A DNA stretch of 40,696 nucleotides from Candidatus Nanopelagicales bacterium (GTDB lineage Bacteria; Actinomycetota; Actinomycetes; Nanopelagicales; Nanopelagicaceae), in contig JAURMX010000053.1 in assembly GCA_030830475.1 (NCBI GenBank), positions 1-40,696 of the forward strand. Direction: 5' to 3'. The notes under the pieces were generated by a model. That model was not told the origin of the DNA and searched no databases. It worked only from the letters and a program-made list of their open reading frames with translations. Of this stretch, positions 1 through 9,973 are shown one piece after another. A program made the translations under genes and the position numbers. The first letter of the stretch is position 1. Each line of letters opens with the position of its first letter.

Positions 1-171
1 AGCAGCCTTCTTGCGGCGCTTCTTTGGAGCAGCCTTCTTAGCTGTTGCCTTCTTAGCAGCAGCCTTCTTACGACGACGCTTTGGAGCAGCAGCCTTAGCA
101 GCAGCTTTCTTACGACGACGCTTTGGTGCTGCAGTCTTTGCAGCAGCTTTCTTACGACGCTTTGCAGCCAC
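1..171 (-). CDS. Histone H1-like / HU-tail-like basic protein (partial, start only)
   Basis: A GTG start at 171 is preceded on the minus strand by a good ribosome binding site (GAAAGGAAA). The frame stays open for 57 codons and leaves the window. The peptide is almost only Ala, Lys, Arg and Pro, built from repeats of the type KRRRKKAAAKAAAP. Such tails occur in eukaryote-type histone H1-like proteins of bacteria and in the C-terminal arm of actinobacterial HU (HupB), where they bind DNA without sequence preference. Because the basic repeats start directly at the N-terminus, with no HU fold before them, this looks like a free-standing histone H1-like protein rather than HupB. The C-terminus is outside the window, so a later folded domain cannot be excluded. 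The underlying DNA is repetitive, so length variation between strains is likely. Confidence 0.7.
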   Translation of the reverse strand, partial: MAAKRRKKAAAKTAAPKRRRKKAAAKAAAPKRRRKKAAAKKATAKKAAPKKRRKKAA

Positions 172-435
172 GTAGATTTCCTTTCGAAATGGTTCGATCC
201 GTCACCGAACCTGTTCAAGGCAAATCGTGACAGTTATTGCGAGAACTTTCCACTATTTTGGGTAAAAAAACCGCCTGCGTGTCGCAATTCATTTTTTAGA
301 AAATATGTGCTTTTGAGGTTTACAGCACCCAGTGAATTGCCCATTTTTACGCGTAAAAACCGCAAATTTTGAGTTTCTGGCAAAAAATGAAGGATTAATT
401 CCTGAAATTACTGAGGGGTAGCGAGAAAAAAATTT
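172..435. other. AT-rich intergenic region, promoter side of the histone-like gene
   Basis: No gene was found in these 264 bases. The region lies downstream of the MFS gene and upstream of the histone-like gene, both on the minus strand. It is rich in A and T runs and holds a perfect 16-bp palindrome at 344-359 (listed separately). I could not fix a convincing -35/-10 pair. The AT-rich stretch at 424-440, just after the MFS stop, may end that transcript, but it forms no strong GC hairpin. Confidence 0.5.
344..359. repeat. 16-bp perfect palindrome TTTTTACGCGTAAAAA
   Basis: The sequence reads identically on both strands, with an ACGCGT core flanked by T5 and A5. It lies about 170 bp upstream of the histone-like start codon. 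It could be an operator for a dimeric regulator or a cruciform or hairpin element. No known regulator is assigned. Confidence 0.6.
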
Positions 436-1704
436 TTAAATATTTTCCTGATTTTGGCGGATTTTTGCCTGTTGGACGGCAAATTCATTAGTCCGGACGT
501 CGTAGTTGCGAAACTTTGGCATGACTGCTGCAATCGCTGCCACAAATCCAATACATAGAAAACCACCGCCAACTATTGAGGTGCGAAGGGATGTCAAAGC
601 AGCCATGCCACCGGCTCTAGCTTGCCCTCCAAGGGGGCCCAGCAAATAGGAGAGCATTTCAATTCCCGCTAATCGACCCCTAAGTTCATCGGGGATTGAT
701 TGATTCCAAATAAATCCACGGAACAGGGCGCTGATCTGGTCAAAGGCACCGGCGACAATCAGCGAAGCGATCACAACTGTTAAAGAATCGGAGGTCCCTG
801 CCACCACTATCGCCACACCCCAGCCCAAAGCCCCAACAACAACAGCCCTGCCATGGTGCGGATAGTTGCGCATCCAGCCACTCATCAAGGTAACGATGAC
901 CGCTCCGATAGTAATGGAGGAGTAGAAAAATCCGAGCGCATATGGGGCGCCAATTGCATCGGCCCAAAATGGGAAAAGAGCCATTGGCATCGCCAAAAAC
1001 ATCGCGGCTAAATCAACTACATAGGTGCCCAGCAAATCTTTGCGGGTGTAGGCATAGCGAATTCCTTCCATTAAAGCCGCGATGGAAGGTGGAGTTGATT
1101 TACTTAATGGCGGAACACTTCGCACCCGCCATAACAAAGAAAGTGAAATCACAAAGGTGATGCAGTCAACTAGATAACCAGCTCCAGCGCCATGGGTTGC
1201 GATGATTATTCCGCCGGCAGATGGACCAACGATGCCACCAAACTGCCATCGCAAACTCATTAACGCACTGGCACTTGGCAGATCTTCATGATTAACCAAG
1301 CGGGGCAAAATCGCATCCTGGCTAGGGCGCTTAAGTCCACTCAGGGCAGCGAAAATCGCCGCAATAGTGAAGATCAGAATGACACTTGGCTCATCGCGTA
1401 GTGAGTTGATAAGTAGAACGATTGTCGCTAGAAGTGTTCCAAACGCAGTAAGCCAGATCATCTTTTTGCGATCTACATAATCGGCGAGATCTCCGCCGTA
1501 AAGACCAAAGATAATTAAGGGAATGATTTCAACCGCACCGATTAAACCCACTGCCCAGTAGGAGTTAGTTAGCTCCTTGATTTGAAAGGGGAGGGCGACA
1601 AAGGTAATCATCGAGCCGAAATAGGAGAAGAATCCGGCCACCCAAAGCAGACGGAAATCCCGATACTTTTTTAACGGGGTTAAATCAATCGCGTATTGCC
1701 GCAC
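436..1704 (-). CDS. MFS transporter, EntS/MFS_3-like exporter
   Basis: The 422-residue membrane protein has about 12 hydrophobic segments and the layout of the major facilitator superfamily. The N-terminal region YRDFRLLWVAGFFSYFGSMI resembles the EntS-like group of drug or siderophore exporters. The loop between segments 2 and 3 carries the typical motif (GGDLADYVDRKKM, about residues 70-82). The substrate cannot be told from sequence. The start is GTG at 1704; there is no Shine-Dalgarno sequence, but TACACT (complement of 1710-1715) ends 5 nt before it, which suggests a leaderless transcript. It follows panB on the same strand by 21 bp, so it may also be read through from panB. The C-terminus ends in a short soluble tail. 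Confidence 0.85.
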   Translation of the reverse strand: MRQYAIDLTPLKKYRDFRLLWVAGFFSYFGSMITFVALPFQIKELTNSYWAVGLIGAVEIIPLIIFGLYGGDLADYVDRKKMIWLTAFGTLLATIVLLINSLRDEPSVILIFTIAAIFAALSGLKRPSQDAILPRLVNHEDLPSASALMSLRWQFGGIVGPSAGGIIIATHGAGAGYLVDCITFVISLSLLWRVRSVPPLSKSTPPSIAALMEGIRYAYTRKDLLGTYVVDLAAMFLAMPMALFPFWADAIGAPYALGFFYSSITIGAVIVTLMSGWMRNYPHHGRAVVVGALGWGVAIVVAGTSDSLTVVIASLIVAGAFDQISALFRGFIWNQSIPDELRGRLAGIEMLSYLLGPLGGQARAGGMAALTSLRTSIVGGGFLCIGFVAAIAAVMPKFRNYDVRTNEFAVQQAKIRQNQENI

Positions 1705-1725
1705 AGTTAAGTGTAGATCCCTGAA

Positions 1726-2520
1726 TTAGTGAAAAGTCTGTGCTTCGCCAGGAAAGGTGCCTTTTTCGACATCCGCCATCCAATTGCGGGCGCCCTCAAT
1801 CATCTCGCTGCGCAGATTTTTGTAAGCCTTTGCAAACCGGGGCGGCCTTTCAGTCAGTCCCATCAAGTCAGTCCACACCAGTACCTGGCCATCGCAATAA
1901 AATCCGGCACCAATTCCAATAGTTGGAATTTTCAAAGCCGCGGTGATGCGGGCCGCTAACTCTGCTGGGACTAACTCCAAGACAATTGCGAAGCATCCAG
2001 CATCTTGCAGCGCCAAAGCATCTGCCAATATCGCATCGCCTGACTCATTTCTTCCTTGAACTTTAAATCCACCAAATGCGTTAACCGACTGTGGGGTCAT
2101 TCCTAAATGACCCATGACCGGAACCCCATGTTTGATCAGATTTTTAATCTGATCGGTAACCCGGACTCCGCCCTCAAGTTTTACGGCATGGGCTTTAGCC
2201 TCTTTAAGAAATCTGATGCCGGTTTTTAGCGCCTGCTCGGCGTTGATTTCGTAGGAGCCAAAGGGCAGATCCGCCACAACTAGAGCGTTTTTTGAGCCCC
2301 GAACTACAGCTCGAGCTAAGGGGATTAACTCATCAACGGTAACTGGGATGGTGTTTTCTTCGCCCAAAAAGTTATTGCCGGCGCTATCGCCGACGAGAAG
2401 AACTGGAATGCCAGCTTCATCAAATACCGAGGCGGTTACCGCGTCATAAGAGGTGAGCATGGGCCACTTCTTGCCCGCCTTTTTCCAGGCAGCAAGATCG
2501 GCGATAGTAAAGCGGGCCAT
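1726..2520 (-). CDS. panB: 3-methyl-2-oxobutanoate hydroxymethyltransferase
   Basis: PanB transfers a hydroxymethyl group from methylene-tetrahydrofolate to 2-oxoisovalerate, the first committed step to pantothenate and coenzyme A, in the cytoplasm. The 264-residue length is normal for the family. Visible motifs are LTSYDAVTASVFDEAGI near the N-terminus, LLVGDSAGNNFLG with the metal-binding Asp, the PVMGHLGMTPQS loop around residue 135, and IGIGAGFYCDGQVLVW near residue 200. The ATG at 2520 has a strong ribosome binding site (AGGAAAGGAAATT). It is divergent from nadE, with 72 bp between the two starts. No other pantothenate genes are nearby. Confidence 0.96.
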   Translation of the reverse strand: MARFTIADLAAWKKAGKKWPMLTSYDAVTASVFDEAGIPVLLVGDSAGNNFLGEENTIPVTVDELIPLARAVVRGSKNALVVADLPFGSYEINAEQALKTGIRFLKEAKAHAVKLEGGVRVTDQIKNLIKHGVPVMGHLGMTPQSVNAFGGFKVQGRNESGDAILADALALQDAGCFAIVLELVPAELAARITAALKIPTIGIGAGFYCDGQVLVWTDLMGLTERPPRFAKAYKNLRSEMIEGARNWMADVEKGTFPGEAQTFH

Positions 2521-2580
2521 AATTTCCTTTCCTCGAAGCCGCTGGTGCGGTCCCCGGGAGATGTGGTTGAACTCTATCGG

Positions 2581-2586
2581 TACTCT
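2581..2586 (+). promoter_or_regulatory. Candidate -10 (TACTCT) for leaderless nadE
   Basis: The TANNNT hexamer ends 6 nt before the GTG start of nadE, which has no ribosome binding site. This places the start codon at about +1. No clear -35 was seen. It is an inference from spacing shared with many genes in the window. Confidence 0.5.
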
Positions 2587-2592
2587 TGAACT

Positions 2593-4296
2593 GTGCCTAC
2601 ATCACTTCGCGTCGCGTTAGCTCAGGTAAACCCTGTGGTTGGCGATTTAGAGGGCAACGCGAAATTGGTTATCGAGGTGGTTTCAAAGGCGGCCGCTTCA
2701 GAGGCTGATGTAGTTGTTTTTCCGGAGATGGTTTTGACTGGATACCCAGTCGAGGATTTAGCGCTTCGCCCCGCCTTTCAAAAGGCCTCAATTGAACGGG
2801 TGCAGAAATTGGCTACGGAGATAAAGGATTTGGGGGCCGGCAATCTTCTGATCTTTGTGGGGTACCTTGATCAAGATGTGGCCTCCGGAAAGGCCAGACC
2901 CATTAACGCTGTGGCTTTGATTAATGATGGCCAAATAAAAGGCAGGTATGTAAAGCGTCATCTGCCTAACTACGGGGTATTTGATGAGTTTAGGAATTTC
3001 TCACCGGGTTCTGGAACTTTGGTTGCTCGCTATCTCGGAGTGGATATTGCGGTCGCGATTTGCGAAGACATCTGGCAGGACCAGGGTCCGATTTCAGAGT
3101 TAGTGAAGCGCACACCTGGAATTCTTTTGGTGCCTAACGGCAGTCCATATGAGCGGGATAAAGATGATCTGCGTTTGGCCCTAGTGCAAAAGCGTTCCAA
3201 ACAGCTTGGCGCACCTGTTGTTTATGTAAATATGCATGGCGGTCAAGATGATCTGGTTTTTGATGGTGATTCAGTAGTCGTCGGCAAGGATGGAGATTTG
3301 CTAGCTCGGGCGCCACAGTTCGAAGACATTTTGGGATTAGTAGATATTGCAGTATCACTAAACAGTAGTCAGCCAGATTTGATTATTGATAATGCCCAAA
3401 CTCCAGCGGCAAAAACCAATGCAGTTATGGCGGTTGAATCACATCGACTTTCCGAGGCTGAAGAGATTTGGGCGGCTCTTGTAACTGGCTTGCGGGATTA
3501 TGTTGGGAAAAATGGCTTTAAATCAGTGGCTTTGGGGTTGTCAGGCGGAATTGATTCAGCATTAGTGGCCACAATTGCTGTCGATGCGATTGGCAAAGAA
3601 AATGTTTATGGGGTTTCACTGCCAAGTAAATACTCATCAGCGCACTCACTAACTGATGCAAAACAATTGGCGGAAAATCTTGGTATCGACTATCGAGTTA
3701 TTGAAATAGAACCCGTGGTACAAAGCTATAAATCAGCGACCCAATTAACCGACCTGGCCGAGGAGAATGTTCAAGCTCGCGTTCGTGGCTCCTTGTTAAT
3801 GGGCATCTCTAATCAAGAGGGTCACTTAATTTTGGCCACCGGCAACAAATCCGAGTTGGCGGTTGGCTACTCAACACTTTACGGAGATGCGGTTGGTGGC
3901 TTTGCTCCAATCAAGGATATTTTTAAAGTTGATGTTTGGGGATTGGCCCGTTGGCGAAATCAGCTTGCCAACTCTCAAGGTCAGATCCCGCCAATTCCGG
4001 AGAGTTCAATAAATAAGGAGCCCAGCGCCGAGCTACGCCCGGGACAGAAAGACTCTGATTCTCTTCCTGAGTATCAATTGTTGGATCAACTCCTGAAGCT
4101 TTACATAGAAGAAAATGGTGATGCCACATCTTTGTTGGCCGCCGGTTTTGAAAAAGCTTTGGTGGATCGAGTGATCGCCATGGTGGATAAAGCTGAATAT
4201 AAGAGAAGGCAGTATCCACCTGGACCAAAGGTCTCGGCTATCGCATTTGGAAAAGACCGGCGTCTGCCAATGACCTCACGCTGGAAAGAGCGTTAA
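2593..4296 (+). CDS. nadE: Glutamine-dependent NAD+ synthetase
   Basis: The enzyme makes NAD+ from nicotinic acid adenine dinucleotide, ATP and glutamine. The 567 residues comprise two domains. The N-terminal nitrilase-like glutaminase has its catalytic triad visible as Glu45 (VVFPEM), Lys121 (VKRHLPNYG) and Cys157 (AICEDIW). The C-terminal ATP-pyrophosphatase domain has the PP-loop SGGIDSA at 317-323 and ATGNKSE further on. This is the two-domain, glutamine-using type common in actinobacteria, somewhat shorter than the mycobacterial enzyme of about 680 residues. The start is GTG at 2593. It is divergent from panB and stands alone as a transcription unit. Confidence 0.96.
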   Translation: MPTSLRVALAQVNPVVGDLEGNAKLVIEVVSKAAASEADVVVFPEMVLTGYPVEDLALRPAFQKASIERVQKLATEIKDLGAGNLLIFVGYLDQDVASGKARPINAVALINDGQIKGRYVKRHLPNYGVFDEFRNFSPGSGTLVARYLGVDIAVAICEDIWQDQGPISELVKRTPGILLVPNGSPYERDKDDLRLALVQKRSKQLGAPVVYVNMHGGQDDLVFDGDSVVVGKDGDLLARAPQFEDILGLVDIAVSLNSSQPDLIIDNAQTPAAKTNAVMAVESHRLSEAEEIWAALVTGLRDYVGKNGFKSVALGLSGGIDSALVATIAVDAIGKENVYGVSLPSKYSSAHSLTDAKQLAENLGIDYRVIEIEPVVQSYKSATQLTDLAEENVQARVRGSLLMGISNQEGHLILATGNKSELAVGYSTLYGDAVGGFAPIKDIFKVDVWGLARWRNQLANSQGQIPPIPESSINKEPSAELRPGQKDSDSLPEYQLLDQLLKLYIEENGDATSLLAAGFEKALVDRVIAMVDKAEYKRRQYPPGPKVSAIAFGKDRRLPMTSRWKER

Positions 4297-4314
4297 TCTG
4301 CAAACAATTTGCAA

Positions 4315-4482
4315 TTAGCGCTTTTTAAAATCCTTACTAAAATTCTGCTCATGTTCTCGATTCCGCAGTGGTACTTCACCCGCCGCCGGATAATCGATTT
4401 TGGCCGCGCCAACTCTTGCGGCTGCTGTAAATAATCTAGCTGACTCTTTTTCAGCATAAGTATTTGTAATTAGCCCTGCCAA
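4315..4482 (-). CDS. Possible small protein, 55 aa (TTG start)
   Basis: A 55-codon frame runs on the minus strand between nadE and cysK, from a TTG at 4482 to TAA at 4315. The peptide has a protein-like make-up (Ala/Arg/Glu/Lys, with pieces such as LFTAAARVGAAKIDYPAAG and a basic end FKKR). An in-frame TGA lies two codons before the TTG, and no ribosome binding site is visible. It could be a real small gene, the remnant of a longer one, or chance. It overlaps the likely cysK promoter region. I do not recognise the family. Confidence 0.25.
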   Translation of the reverse strand: MAGLITNTYAEKESARLFTAAARVGAAKIDYPAAGEVPLRNREHEQNFSKDFKKR

Positions 4483-4515
4483 AATTCAAAGCATTAATTT
4501 TAAGAGGAGCATGTA

Positions 4516-5445
4516 ATGAAGGTTTATAAGAATATAACTGAGGTTTTTGGAAATACTCCGCTGGTTCAATTGAATCGTATTACCGATGGCGCTTCAGCAA
4601 ATGTCTTTGCGAAATTGGAGTTTTACAACCCCACCAGCACTGTAAAGGATCGAATCGGAATCGCGATGGTCGATGCAGCTGAAAAGAGTGGGCAGTTAAA
4701 GCCAGGCGGGACAATTGTTGAGGCAACTTCGGGCAATACTGGAATTGCATTAGCGATGGTTGGTGCAGCTCGCGGCTATAAGACCATTTTGACCATGCCG
4801 GAGTCGATGTCTAAAGAGCGTCGCGCATTATTGCGTGCCTTCGGAGCGGAGTTGGTTTTGACCCCAGCATCAGAGGGCATGAAGGGTGCGGTCGCAAAGG
4901 CTGAAGAGCTGGGTGCCAATGGCGCGGTTTTGGTGCGCCAATTTGAAAATGAAGCCAACCCAGAGATTCACCGCAAAACGACTGCGGAGGAAATTTGGCG
5001 GGATACAGATGGAAAGGTTGATGCAGTTGTTGCTGGTATTGGAACCGGTGGAACCATTACAGGTATCGGACAGGTTTTGAAGTCACGCAACTCGGCGATA
5101 AAGATTTTTGCTGTAGAGCCAGCCGCATCACCAATTCTGAATGGTGGAAAACCGGGCGGACATCCGATTCAAGGCATTGGACCTAATTTCATTCCACCTA
5201 TTTTGGATCGTAACGTTTATGACGAAGTAATTGATGTATCGGCGGATGACGCGGTGAAGTATGCCAGGCGTGCAGCCGCAGAAGAGGGAATTTTGGCGGG
5301 TATCTCTTCAGGTGCAGCGCTTTGGGCGGCATCACAAGTTGCGAACCGCGCTGAATTCTCTGGAAAGAATATTGTTGTAATCATTCCCTCATTTGGCGAG
5401 CGTTATCTCTCAACAATTCTTTACCAAGATTTGATGGAGGCTTAA
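4516..5445 (+). CDS. cysK: Cysteine synthase A (O-acetylserine sulfhydrylase)
   Basis: CysK joins O-acetylserine and sulfide to give cysteine, using pyridoxal phosphate. The 309-residue length matches the family. The cofactor lysine is Lys44 in TSTVKDRIG, the substrate loop is TSGNTGIA at 71-78, and the phosphate-binding GTGGT motif is around residue 177. The start ATG follows AAGAGGAG, a clear ribosome binding site. It directly abuts cysE (stop TAA followed at once by GTG), so the two last steps of cysteine synthesis are translationally coupled. Confidence 0.97.
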   Translation: MKVYKNITEVFGNTPLVQLNRITDGASANVFAKLEFYNPTSTVKDRIGIAMVDAAEKSGQLKPGGTIVEATSGNTGIALAMVGAARGYKTILTMPESMSKERRALLRAFGAELVLTPASEGMKGAVAKAEELGANGAVLVRQFENEANPEIHRKTTAEEIWRDTDGKVDAVVAGIGTGGTITGIGQVLKSRNSAIKIFAVEPAASPILNGGKPGGHPIQGIGPNFIPPILDRNVYDEVIDVSADDAVKYARRAAAEEGILAGISSGAALWAASQVANRAEFSGKNIVVIIPSFGERYLSTILYQDLMEA

Positions 5446-5952
5446 GTGTTCAAGCGCATAATTGAGGATCTCGATACCGCGTTGCAGCGCGATCCTGCTG
5501 CGCGTAATCGACTGGAGGTTGCGTTGATCTACCCAGGTGTACATGCCATCTGGGGTCACCGCATCGCATACGTGTTGTGGCGACGCGGTCTTAAGTTGTT
5601 AGCGCGCATCTATGCGAACTGGGTCAGAGCTGCAACCGGTATCGAGATTCATCCCGGCGCAAGAATTGGACGGCGGTTCTTTATCGATCATGGGATGGGC
5701 GTTGTCATCGGCGAAACAACAATCGTTGGTGATGATGTGATGATTTATCACGATGTCACATTGGGTGCACGCACCTTTGAACATGGGAAGCGACATCCAA
5801 CGATTGGTGACAACGTAGTGATTGGCGCTGGTGCGAGAGTGCTAGGAAATGTCACCGTAGGGACAGGAGCTCGCATCAGCGCTAACTCCGTCGTTACTCG
5901 GGATGTCGCCGAACGTACCGATATCGATGCTTCAGAGCAGTTTGTGATTTAG
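5446..5952 (+). CDS. cysE: Serine O-acetyltransferase (short form)
   Basis: CysE transfers acetyl from acetyl-CoA to serine, giving the substrate of CysK. The protein has 168 residues: a short helical N-terminus followed by left-handed beta-helix hexapeptide repeats ([49 protein letters not shown]). The catalytic His-Asp region is seen in [12 protein letters not shown]. This is the short CysE form without the long N-terminal domain of enterobacterial CysE. The C-terminus stops soon after the helix, without the usual longer tail containing the VPG-type loop that contacts CysK. GTG start, no gap after cysK. Confidence 0.94.
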   Translation: MFKRIIEDLDTALQRDPAARNRLEVALIYPGVHAIWGHRIAYVLWRRGLKLLARIYANWVRAATGIEIHPGARIGRRFFIDHGMGVVIGETTIVGDDVMIYHDVTLGARTFEHGKRHPTIGDNVVIGAGARVLGNVTVGTGARISANSVVTRDVAERTDIDASEQFVI

Positions 5953-5975
5953 GCAGGCTGTTTACATTCACTTTT

Positions 5976-5991
5976 GTAACATGGCCGTAAC
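5976..5991 (+). promoter_or_regulatory. Tandem GTAAC repeats upstream of glnA
   Basis: GTAAC occurs at 5976-5980 and again at 5987-5991, separated by 6 nt (11-bp period, one helical turn). This resembles half of the GTNAC-n6-GNAAC pattern bound by actinobacterial GlnR. The rest of the usual a-b-a-b site is not clearly present. It is a candidate only. Confidence 0.25.
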
Positions 5992-6014
5992 TCGAGCAGG
6001 GCACAATCCCTCCC

Positions 6015-7337
6015 ATGTCTTCCCAAGAATTAGATGCAGTAACCATTGCCAAGCAGCAAGAGTTTGTTTTGCGCACCTTAGAAGAGCGTGATATTCGCTT
6101 TGTTCGGCTCTGGTTTACTGATGTGTTGGGCTTCCTCAAATCAGTTGCCATTGCGCCACCAGAGTTAGAAAGTGCATTTGCCGAAGGTATTGGATTTGAT
6201 GGATCTGCAATTGAAGGTTTTGCGCGCGGAACTGAATCTGACATGTTGGTAAAGCCAGATCCGGCAACCTTTTCTGTCTTGCCATGGCGCACTGAAAAAC
6301 CTGGTGCCGCTCGAATTTTCTGTGACATTACCTTGCCCGATGGAAATCCATCTCCAGTAGATCCTCGGAATGTTTTAAAGCGAACCCTAGATAAAGCCGC
6401 CAAAATGGGTTTCACCTGTTACACACATCCAGAGATTGAATTCTTTTTATTCAGAGATGCGCCGGTCGCTGGTGTAAAACCAACTCCAGTTGATTACGGC
6501 GGCTACTTTGATCACACGCCGACCGCTGTTGGCCACGACTTCCGTCGTCAAGCGATTACCTTGCTCGAGGCAATGGGTGTATCAGTTGAATTTAGTCATC
6601 ATGAAGGTGCACCGGGACAGCAAGAGATTGATTTGCGATATGCAGATGCCTTGAGCACCGCCGACAACATCATGACCTTTAGACACATCATCAAAGAGGT
6701 CGCGCTGGATCAGGGTTTCCATGCTTCATTTATGCCAAAACCATTCACAGAACACGCGGGATCAGGAATGCATACCCACTTCTCGCTTTTCCAAGGCGAG
6801 AAAAATGCTTTTTATGAAGCCGGGAAAGAGGAGCAACTCTCTGATACTGGAAGATCTTTTATCGCTGGAATTATCAAACACGCGCCTGAGTTCATTGCGG
6901 TAACTAATCAATGGGTTAACTCATACAAGCGAATTCACGGGGGCGGGGAAGCACCTGCAAAGATTTCATGGGGCAAGGAAAATCGTGATGCGATGATCCG
7001 CATCCCGATGTACAAACCAAAGAAAGAAAACTCCACTCGCATCGAATTTAGAGCGCCGGATTCTGCATGTAACCCGTATCTAGCTTTTGCTGTGACTATT
7101 GCAGCTGGATTAAAAGGGGTTGAAGAGGGGTACCAACTTGAAAAGGTCTCAAATCCTAAGACGCTACCTGCTAATTTAAATGAAGCAATTGGTGAAATGG
7201 AGAAGAGCCAGTTGGTTCGAGAAACCCTCGGTGAGCATGTATTTGAGTACTTCCTTCGCAATAAGCGTGCGGAATGGTTGGAGTACCAAAAACAGGTAAC
7301 CGCCTTCGAGCTTGATCGATACTTGCCAGTTCTTTAA
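6015..7337 (+). CDS. glnA: Type I glutamine synthetase, GlnA2-like
   Basis: The enzyme makes glutamine from glutamate, ammonia and ATP. The 440 residues match mycobacterial GlnA2 closely from memory, for example EFVLRTLEERDIRFVRLWFT at the N-terminus and IGFDGSAIEGFAR after it. Further active-site motifs are HPEIEFFLF, HHEGAPGQQEIDLRYADAL, GSGMHTHFSLF and SACNPYLAF. The NLYxLP tyrosine that is adenylylated in GSI-beta enzymes is missing (NPKTLPANL instead), so control by adenylylation is not expected (GSI-alpha type). The start at 6015 has no good ribosome binding site; CACAAT at 6002-6007 lies 7 nt upstream and could be the -10 of a leaderless mRNA. leuA follows after 160 bp. Confidence 0.95.
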   Translation: MSSQELDAVTIAKQQEFVLRTLEERDIRFVRLWFTDVLGFLKSVAIAPPELESAFAEGIGFDGSAIEGFARGTESDMLVKPDPATFSVLPWRTEKPGAARIFCDITLPDGNPSPVDPRNVLKRTLDKAAKMGFTCYTHPEIEFFLFRDAPVAGVKPTPVDYGGYFDHTPTAVGHDFRRQAITLLEAMGVSVEFSHHEGAPGQQEIDLRYADALSTADNIMTFRHIIKEVALDQGFHASFMPKPFTEHAGSGMHTHFSLFQGEKNAFYEAGKEEQLSDTGRSFIAGIIKHAPEFIAVTNQWVNSYKRIHGGGEAPAKISWGKENRDAMIRIPMYKPKKENSTRIEFRAPDSACNPYLAFAVTIAAGLKGVEEGYQLEKVSNPKTLPANLNEAIGEMEKSQLVRETLGEHVFEYFLRNKRAEWLEYQKQVTAFELDRYLPVL

Positions 7338-7352
7338 TGAGTTAGATAACCT
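7323..7352 (+). promoter_or_regulatory. Promoter of the leu leader and leuA
   Basis: TTGCCA (7323-7328), an 18-bp spacer and TAACCT (7347-7352) form a good sigma70-like promoter. It overlaps the end of glnA. The predicted +1 is the A of the leader ATG at 7359, so the leader peptide mRNA would be leaderless. Confidence 0.6.
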
Positions 7353-7358
7353 TTGACC

Positions 7359-7424
7359 ATGTTGCGCAGCGAACTGCTTTCACTAAACACACTCCTCCTT
7401 CGCTGCCGTGGCGAGGCCATTTAA
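7359..7424 (+). CDS. Leucine-rich leader peptide of leuA
   Basis: This 21-residue peptide, MLRSELLSLNTLLLRCRGEA plus a final Ile, contains seven leucines written with TTG, CTG, CTT, CTA, CTC, CTC and CTT. Three of them are consecutive at 7392-7400. It ends at TAA inside the loop of a terminator hairpin and lies 73 bp upstream of leuA. This is the classic layout of a leucine attenuation leader, as known for leuA in other actinobacteria. It is too short for usual gene finding. It has no ribosome binding site and is probably translated from a leaderless mRNA. Confidence 0.8.
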   Translation: MLRSELLSLNTLLLRCRGEAI

Positions 7425-7450
7425 CCGGTCTCCTCGCTGCGGGGTTTTTT
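7366..7450 (+). terminator. Leucine attenuator with alternative hairpins
   Basis: The terminator stem pairs CCGTGGCGAGG (7406-7416) with CCTCGCTGCGG (7432-7442), 11 pairs including two G-U pairs, followed by GG and six T (7445-7450). Competing pairings are visible. GCAGCGAA (7366-7373) pairs perfectly with TTCGCTGC (7399-7406). CCTTCGC (7397-7403) pairs with GCGAGG (7411-7416) with one bulged T, which would prevent the terminator. GCAGCGA can also pair with TCGCTGC at 7434-7440. A ribosome stalled at the triple-Leu codons would reach into the left terminator arm and allow read-through into leuA. Confidence 0.75.
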
Positions 7451-7488
7451 ATCGCCGGTTAACGATCCGGTAAACCCAATAGATTTAA

Positions 7489-9213
<1,725 letters not shown>

Positions 9214-9223
9214 TGACTTTGAC

Positions 9224-9229
9224 TAACGT
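9224..9229 (+). promoter_or_regulatory. Candidate -10 (TAACGT) for leaderless recO
   Basis: The TANNNT hexamer ends 6 nt before the recO GTG, in the 22-bp gap after leuA. No ribosome binding site is seen, which fits a leaderless transcript starting at 9236. Confidence 0.45.
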
Positions 9230-9235
9230 GGGCCC

Positions 9236-9973
9236 GTGGCGTTGTACCGGGATCAGGCTGTAGTAATTCGCACTCAAAAATTGGGTGAGGCTGATCGCAT
9301 TGTCACTTTAATTAGTAGAGAACATGGTCGAATTCGTGCTGTTGCTAAAGGGGTCAGAAGAACTAAATCAAAGTTTGGTGCTCGCCTAGAACCAGCCAGT
9401 TATGTGGATGTTCAGCTCTATACCGGCAAAACCTTTGATGTTGTTACCCAGGTTGAGAGCTTAGAAAACTTTGGCGATGTAATTTCCCATGACTACCAAA
9501 AATGGACCATTGCATCTGCAATATTGGAGGCTGCTGAGCGTTTCACCTCAAATGAAGGTGAACCTGCGTTGCAACAGTTTTTGTTACTTACCGGCGGGCT
9601 CAAGGCATTGGCTCATGAGTCACATGATCCTTCTTTAATTCTTGATGCCTACTTGTTGCGCTCTCTATCTATCGCGGGATATGCACCATCGATGACAATT
9701 TGTTCTAGATGCGAGGCTCCTGGTCCGCATAAGTATTTCTCTTTAGTAGGTGGCGGATCGGTGTGTGTTAACTGCAAACCCTCTGCTTCTGCGACCCCAT
9801 CTGTTGAAACTTTGCAGTTAATGTCAGATTTATTAACTGGAAATTGGGATGGAGCCGACCACAGCGAAATAAGAAATAGGAGAGAAGCATCTGGTTTGGT
9901 AGCGGCTTACCTGCAGTGGCATTTGGAAAAAGGTTTACGTTCTCTACCTATGGTCGAAAGAGTTACCTCGTGA
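9236..9973 (+). CDS. recO: DNA repair protein RecO
   Basis: RecO loads RecA on single-stranded DNA covered by SSB in the RecFOR recombination pathway. The 245 residues show the N-terminal OB fold ([20 protein letters not shown], a family signature) and a C-terminal part with a zinc-finger pattern CSRC...CVNC at about residues 160-182. GTG start at 9236. The stop TGA overlaps the GTG start of uppS by 4 nt, so recO, uppS and the next gene form an operon. This recO-uppS order is common in actinobacteria. Confidence 0.94.
   Translation: MALYRDQAVVIRTQKLGEADRIVTLISREHGRIRAVAKGVRRTKSKFGARLEPASYVDVQLYTGKTFDVVTQVESLENFGDVISHDYQKWTIASAILEAAERFTSNEGEPALQQFLLLTGGLKALAHESHDPSLILDAYLLRSLSIAGYAPSMTICSRCEAPGPHKYFSLVGGGSVCVNCKPSASATPSVETLQLMSDLLTGNWDGADHSEIRNRREASGLVAAYLQWHLEKGLRSLPMVERVTS

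Noticed and set aside
942-1160. Plus-strand open frame inside the MFS gene
   Set aside because: It is a shadow of the real gene on the minus strand, with no ribosome binding site and low-quality composition.
5894-6415. 173-codon minus-strand frame across the cysE/glnA junction
   Set aside because: It overlaps the conserved starts of glnA and the end of cysE; the peptide is basic and unstructured and looks like antisense of glnA.
9916-9969. Upstream ATG extending uppS into recO
   Set aside because: It would add 18 residues not expected before the conserved UppS N-terminus; the GTGA overlap at 9970 is the better start.
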